50,556 nt of DNA from Egerieenecus sp048201975 (GTDB lineage Bacteria; Bacillota; Clostridia; Christensenellales; Aristaeellaceae). Position numbers and translations under genes: made by a program. The notes below the pieces were generated by a model, which saw nothing but the letters and a program-made list of their open reading frames with translations, was not told where the DNA came from and searched no databases. Each line of letters begins with the position of its first letter. Within the stretch, counting starts at the first letter, position 1. This document shows, in pieces, positions 46,799-50,556 of this stretch. The stretch spans positions 1 to 50,556 of the forward strand of contig DBFBGQ010000124.1 in NCBI GenBank assembly GCA_048201975.1, given 5' to 3'.

Positions 46799-48352
46799 TT
46801 ACGTCTGGTCACCGATGGACTCCTTCACCGACACGACCACCGTCCGCTCGTAGCAGGCGAAGACCTGGCGCACGTGCTGGGGATGAGGCGGGCGGGAGAT
46901 CAGGCTAACAACAGGAACGATGACCAGCCCGGCGAGCATACAGAACGCGCCGGCATTGATGGGCGACTGGAGCAGCGCGGGGAAGCTGGAGCCCACAAAA
47001 ATGTTGGCCAGCATCACCGCCGTGGAAAAGGCAAAATTGACGATGCAGGCAGCCTTGGTGGTGCGCTTCCAATACAGTCCGTAAAGGAACGGCGCCAGGA
47101 AGGCTCCCGCCAGCGCGCCCCAGCTGACGCCCATCAGTTGGGCGATGAAGGTGACGCTGGAGGAATACTGGATCAGCGCCAGCACCACCGACACGGCGAT
47201 AAACGCCACGATCAGCAGCCGCATGGTCAGGATCTGCCGTTTTTCATCCATATCCTTGACTATTGTATCCTTGATAAAGTCCAGCGCCAAGGTGGAGCTG
47301 GAAGCCAGCACCAACGAAGACAGGGTGGACATGGATGCCGAAAGCACCAGGATCACCACCACCGCGATGAGCACCGAGGAAAGCCCCTCCAGCATGGTGG
47401 GGATGATGGAGTCGTAGCCATTGGCCGCCACCAGCTCCGGCGTGGAGAACAGCCGGCCGAAGCCCCCCAGGAAGTAGCAGCCCCCGGCCACCACCACTGC
47501 GAACAGAGTAGAGATGATCATGCCCTTGTCGATGGCCTTCTCGCTGCGGATGGCGTAGAACTTTTGCACCATTTGCGGCAGACCCCAGGTGCCCAGGCTG
47601 GTGAGCAGCACCACGCCCAGCAGGCCCACCGGGTCCGGTCCAAAGAAGGAAGCGAAGACCCCGGGGGTTTCCGATGTGGCCGGGTCCGACACCTGGGCCA
47701 GGCTGTCCAGCGCCGCCAGGAATCCACCCTGGCCCTTGAGCACCGCCGCGATAACGGTGATGATGCCCACGATCATGATGATGCCCTGGATAAAGTCGTT
47801 GATGGCCGTGGCCATGTACCCCCCGGCGATGACATATACGCCGGTGAGCACCGCCATGGCGATGACGCACACGGAGTAATCAATGTGGAACGCCATGCCA
47901 AACAGGCGGCTGAGGCCATTGTAAAGGGAAGCGGTGTAGGGAATCAGGAAAATGAAGATGATGGCCGAGGAGGCCAGCTTCAGCCGCTGACTCTGGAAGC
48001 GGGCGGCGAAGAACTGCGGCATGGTGGCGCTGTTCAGGTGCTGGGTCATCACCCGAGTGCGGCGGCCCAGCACGGCCCAGGCCAGCAGGGATCCCAGCAG
48101 CGCGTTGCCAATGCCGGCCCAGGTGGCGGCAATGCCGTATTTCCAGCCAAACTGGCCGGCATAGCCCACAAAGACCACCGCGGAGAAATAGCTGGTGCCA
48201 TAGGCAAAGGCGGTGAGCCACGGGCCCACGGACCGTCCGCCCAGCACAAAGCCGTTGACATCGGTGGTATGCCGGCGGCAATACAGGCCGATGTAGATCA
48301 TCACCCCGAAAAACACCACCAGCATGGAAAGCTTGATCAACAGATCGGACAT
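46799..48352 (-). CDS. Sodium:solute symporter (SSS family)
   Basis: A 517-residue membrane protein with about 13 hydrophobic segments and the SSS core: FVLGGRSVGPWLTAFAYGTSYFSAVVFVGYAGQFGWKYG, LYNGLSRLFG, YVIAGGYMATAINDFIQGIIM, and LVLSASMSTLSSLVLASSSTLALD (Na2-site region). These carriers import organic acids, amino acids or sugars with Na+. Its place between an acyl-CoA synthetase and iorA suggests the substrate is an aryl acid such as (hydroxy)phenylacetate, or possibly an aromatic amino acid. The substrate is inferred from context only. Confidence 0.92.
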   Translation of the reverse strand: MSDLLIKLSMLVVFFGVMIYIGLYCRRHTTDVNGFVLGGRSVGPWLTAFAYGTSYFSAVVFVGYAGQFGWKYGIAATWAGIGNALLGSLLAWAVLGRRTRVMTQHLNSATMPQFFAARFQSQRLKLASSAIIFIFLIPYTASLYNGLSRLFGMAFHIDYSVCVIAMAVLTGVYVIAGGYMATAINDFIQGIIMIVGIITVIAAVLKGQGGFLAALDSLAQVSDPATSETPGVFASFFGPDPVGLLGVVLLTSLGTWGLPQMVQKFYAIRSEKAIDKGMIISTLFAVVVAGGCYFLGGFGRLFSTPELVAANGYDSIIPTMLEGLSSVLIAVVVILVLSASMSTLSSLVLASSSTLALDFIKDTIVKDMDEKRQILTMRLLIVAFIAVSVVLALIQYSSSVTFIAQLMGVSWGALAGAFLAPFLYGLYWKRTTKAACIVNFAFSTAVMLANIFVGSSFPALLQSPINAGAFCMLAGLVIVPVVSLISRPPHPQHVRQVFACYERTVVVSVKESIGDQT

Positions 48353-48397
48353 GGGGCATCCCTCATTTCCTTTGGCAGAATGGTTTGCGCAGAAAAC

Positions 48398-50035
48398 TCA
48401 ATGGGTGGTCTGCGCCTCCACCAGGCGTCCGCTGCAGTATTTCTCCCGCAGCGCCGGCTTCTCGATCTTGCCGGTGGGATTCCTGGGCACACGGTCGAAA
48501 ATGATCTTCCGCGGCCGCTTATATCGCGGCAACTCCTTGCAGAAGAGATTGATCTCCTCCTCGGTGCAGCTCTGCCCATCAGCCACCTGGATAATGGCCG
48601 CGGCGATCTCCCCCAGGCGCTTGTCCGGCAGGCCGATGACGGCCACGTCATGGATCTTGGGGTTGTGGCGGAGGAAATCCTCGATCTGCACAGGATAAAG
48701 ATTCTCGCCGCCGGTAATGATCACGTCCTTCTTCCGGTCCACCAGGTAGATGAAGCCGTCCTCATCGCACCGGGCCATGTCGCCGGTGTAAAGCCAGCCG
48801 TCCTTGAGCACCTCCGCCGTGGCCTGGGGATTTTTATAATAGCAGACCATGACCCCCGGGCCCTTCACAATCAGCTCGCCCACCTCATCCTGGGACACGT
48901 CCTTGCCCTGCTCGTCCACAATGCGGGCCTGCCATTGATAGCCCGGCTTGCCGATGGAGCCCACCTTGTGGATGTTTTCCACCCCCAGGTGCACGCAACC
49001 GGGACCGATGGATTCCGAGAGACCATAGTTCGTGTCATACTGGTGGTGCGGGAAAATCTTCATCCACCGGTGGATCATGCTGGGGGGCACGGGCTGCGCG
49101 CCGATATGCATCAGCCGCCACTGATCCAGGAAATAATGGCTCAGGTCGATGCGACCCGTCTCGATGGCCTCCAGCAGGTCCTGGCACCAGGGTACCAGCA
49201 GCCACACAATGGTGCACTTCTCCTCCGTAACGGCCCGCAAAATCCACTCGGGCTTTACCCCCCGCAGGAGCACGGCCTTGCTCCCGGAAACCAGGCTGCC
49301 AAACCAGTGCATCTTGGCGCCGGTGTGGTACAGGGGAGGAATGCACAGAAACACGTCGCTGCGGGTCTGCCCATGATGCCGCTGCTCCGTCAGGCAGGCG
49401 CACATCAGGGAGCGGTGCTTGTGCAGAATGGCCTTGGGAAAGCCCGTGGTGCCGGAGGAAAAATAGATGGCCGCGTCGTCGTCCTCAGTCAGGGCCACCG
49501 GCGGCGCGCTGGAGGAGCAGAAGGTCACCAGGCGGCAGCAATCCTCCGCGTAGGCGGGGATTCTTCTGCCCACATAAAACATCAGCTTTACACCGGTCAG
49601 CTTCTCCACAATGGGATCGATCCGGGAGACGAACTCCGGCCCGAACACCAGCACCTCCACATCCGCCAATTCCAGGCAGTATGCGATTTCTTCGCTGGAG
49701 TAGCGGAAATTCATGGGTACGGCGATGCACCCGGCCTTCAGCGCGCCAAAATACAGCGGCAGCCATTCCAGGCAGTTCATCAGCAGGATGCCCACCTTGG
49801 TCCCCCGGGCCAGGCCCCGGCTCAGCAGCAGGTTGGCAAAGCGGTTGGCCTTGCGGTCAAAGTCCCGCCAGGTCATTTCCCTGCGGTAGGGGGCGTCGGG
49901 GCGAGCGTTTTCAATCAGGCTGAAGTCCCGCCAGGTGATGGCGGCGTCCCGCTCCTCCGAGGGATTGATTTCCACCAGGGATACCTCGGAGCCATACAGC
50001 CGGGCGTTTCTTTCCAGAAAATCCGTAATGACCAT
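48398..50035 (-). CDS. AMP-forming acyl/aryl-CoA synthetase
   Basis: A 545-residue member of the ANL family, which makes acyl-CoA via an acyl-adenylate. The P-loop-like AIYFSSGTTGFPKAILHKH, the adenylate motif YDTNYGLSES, the hinge GWLYTGDMARCDEDGFIYLVDRKKDVIITGGENLYP and the C-terminal catalytic Lys in NPTGKIEKPALR are all present. ATG 50035 is 6 bases after AAAGGGAG; ATG 50041 would touch the site. First gene after the tyrosine T-box. It resembles fatty/aryl acid ligases more than PaaK, so the operon holds two different CoA ligases, perhaps for different aryl acids. Confidence 0.92.
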   Translation of the reverse strand: MVITDFLERNARLYGSEVSLVEINPSEERDAAITWRDFSLIENARPDAPYRREMTWRDFDRKANRFANLLLSRGLARGTKVGILLMNCLEWLPLYFGALKAGCIAVPMNFRYSSEEIAYCLELADVEVLVFGPEFVSRIDPIVEKLTGVKLMFYVGRRIPAYAEDCCRLVTFCSSSAPPVALTEDDDAAIYFSSGTTGFPKAILHKHRSLMCACLTEQRHHGQTRSDVFLCIPPLYHTGAKMHWFGSLVSGSKAVLLRGVKPEWILRAVTEEKCTIVWLLVPWCQDLLEAIETGRIDLSHYFLDQWRLMHIGAQPVPPSMIHRWMKIFPHHQYDTNYGLSESIGPGCVHLGVENIHKVGSIGKPGYQWQARIVDEQGKDVSQDEVGELIVKGPGVMVCYYKNPQATAEVLKDGWLYTGDMARCDEDGFIYLVDRKKDVIITGGENLYPVQIEDFLRHNPKIHDVAVIGLPDKRLGEIAAAIIQVADGQSCTEEEINLFCKELPRYKRPRKIIFDRVPRNPTGKIEKPALREKYCSGRLVEAQTTH

Positions 50036-50068
50036 GCGCATCTCCCTTTCGATTAGGCTCACGGGAAT

Positions 50069-50335
50069 AAAAAAATCGTCCTCTGCTGCCGCAGCAGAGG
50101 ACGAGATACTCCCGTGGTACCACCTCAATTTACCGCACAAAGCGGCCTCTCAGGCGCCCTATAGCGCCCTGCGCTGTAACGGGCGCCCCCGTTGCCGCCT
50201 ACTGCATGGTTCAGCGGTACCGCTCGGAAAGGTATTCCGTCTCCGCGCCTGCGCTGCCTTTCACCACCCGGCAGCTCTCTTTGCCAGCACAACGGGACGT
50301 ACTTGGTTTCGTCATCGCGTTTTCTATCTGTCGAC
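50069..50335 (-). ncRNA. T-box leader, tyrosine specifier
   Basis: Minus strand, in order: GATGACGAAACCAAGTAC, AGAGAGCTGCC and apical GGTGGTGAAAGG of stem I, then the specifier loop GGAA-TAC-CTTTCCGAGC with TAC (Tyr) at 50234-50232. The T-box AATTGAGGTGGTACCACGGG (50130-50111) is next, then the terminator CGTCCTCTGCTGC/GCAGCAGAGGACG (50103-50077) plus seven T. Aligned with the leucine T-box at 11250, the specifier falls in the same register. Uncharged tRNA-Tyr would switch on the operon. Confidence 0.9.
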
Positions 50336-50336
50336 T

Positions 50337-50365
50337 ACTTTAGCAATTTTATCCGCTAAAGTCAA
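50337..50365 (-). promoter_or_regulatory. Promoter of the tyrosine T-box operon
   Basis: Minus strand: TTGACT (50365-50360), 17-base spacer, TAAAGT (50342-50337). It sits 50 bases after the thioesterase stop codon. Confidence 0.7.
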
Positions 50366-50414
50366 TGGGTTTTCTGAAAAAACCGCAGGAAATTTTTGAA
50401 AGCGGGGAGGATGG

Positions 50415-50556
50415 TCACTCGATTTTCCTGCCGGTGAGAAAACCGTTGACCGTCATGTAGGCAACGTGGGTCCCAACGTCGTCGGTGACGTCTACCGTGT
50501 ACAGGCAGGCGGTGCGTCCGGCCTTGACGCAGCGGGCTTCGGCAATCACGGTTTTC
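50415..50556 (-). CDS. PaaI-type hotdog thioesterase (3' end only)
   Basis: The last 46 codons of a gene entering from the right edge. They read ...AEARCVKAGRTACLYTVDVTDDVGTHVAYMTVNGFLTG, ending RKIE. The A-(x)-GR-(x)-V-V-TD-(x)-G-(x)-VA pattern is the C-terminal half of PaaI/YdiI-like acyl-CoA thioesterases. Catalytic residues are outside the window. It lies just upstream of the aryl-acid operon on the same strand, so it could hydrolyse excess aryl-CoA, but it is separated by the T-box promoter. Confidence 0.7.
   Translation of the reverse strand, partial: KTVIAEARCVKAGRTACLYTVDVTDDVGTHVAYMTVNGFLTGRKIE

Noticed and set aside
46427..50056. 1,209-codon plus-strand open frame opposite iorA, the symporter and the synthetase
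   Set aside because: Spans three well-supported minus-strand genes; composition typical of antisense frames.

Overview
The window comes from a high-GC, spore-forming, anaerobic member of the Clostridia (Bacillota). The evidence is the spoIID-spoIIQ pair, the glgB-glgC-glgD-glgA cluster with a Firmicutes-type GlgD, two T-box leaders and a lysine riboswitch, pyruvate phosphate dikinase, indolepyruvate:ferredoxin oxidoreductase, strong AGGAGG ribosome binding sites and occasional TTG starts. Genus and species cannot be named from the sequence.

Positions 1-7274 are accessory DNA of lower GC. They hold the right end of a prophage-like element: a modular endolysin, XhlA-like and LLH-type holin proteins, a phosphoesterase, and a Tn916-family xis-int pair. 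A small AT-rich segment with an RNHCP zinc-ribbon protein and an acetyltransferase follows. A 16-bp core (15/16 identical) lies at 5677 and 7259. In one frame it reads PTMKPL, which resembles the C-terminus of lysyl-tRNA synthetase. This suggests two elements stacked at the 3' end of a lysS gene lying outside the window.

From 7275 on is chromosome. Going rightwards: ispE (minus), pepF and a small acidic protein; a leucine T-box with leuA; ppdK (minus, structured leader); a YbaK/ProX-type deacylase and a LytTR regulator with a degenerate receiver; a decayed IS1182-type transposase; a FeoA-like frame; glmS, spoIIQ and spoIID (minus); the glycogen operon glgBCDA; a lysine-riboswitch operon asd-dapA-dapB; bioY with a BirA-type operator (minus); a flippase, a TPR/DUF6273-like lipoprotein and an Ogg-type glycosylase; a Ca2+ P-type ATPase (minus); and htrA.

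The right end (50365 down to 42654, minus strand) is one operon behind a T-box whose specifier reads UAC (Tyr). It encodes an acyl-CoA synthetase, a Na+/solute symporter, IorA, IorB, a PaaK-type arylacetate-CoA ligase and a tandem ACT protein. Because a T-box turns on during amino-acid starvation, I infer that this operon salvages aryl acids to make tyrosine by reductive carboxylation, rather than degrading tyrosine.

At four chromosomal loci (7.3, 13.5, 18.2-19.6 and 42.3 kb) the intergenic space is filled by a modular repeat system. GC-rich, locus-specific hairpins alternate with structured modules whose ends read roughly CAGNCTGYYGAMAAA. This repeat family and the tyrosine T-box operon are the two most interesting items here.
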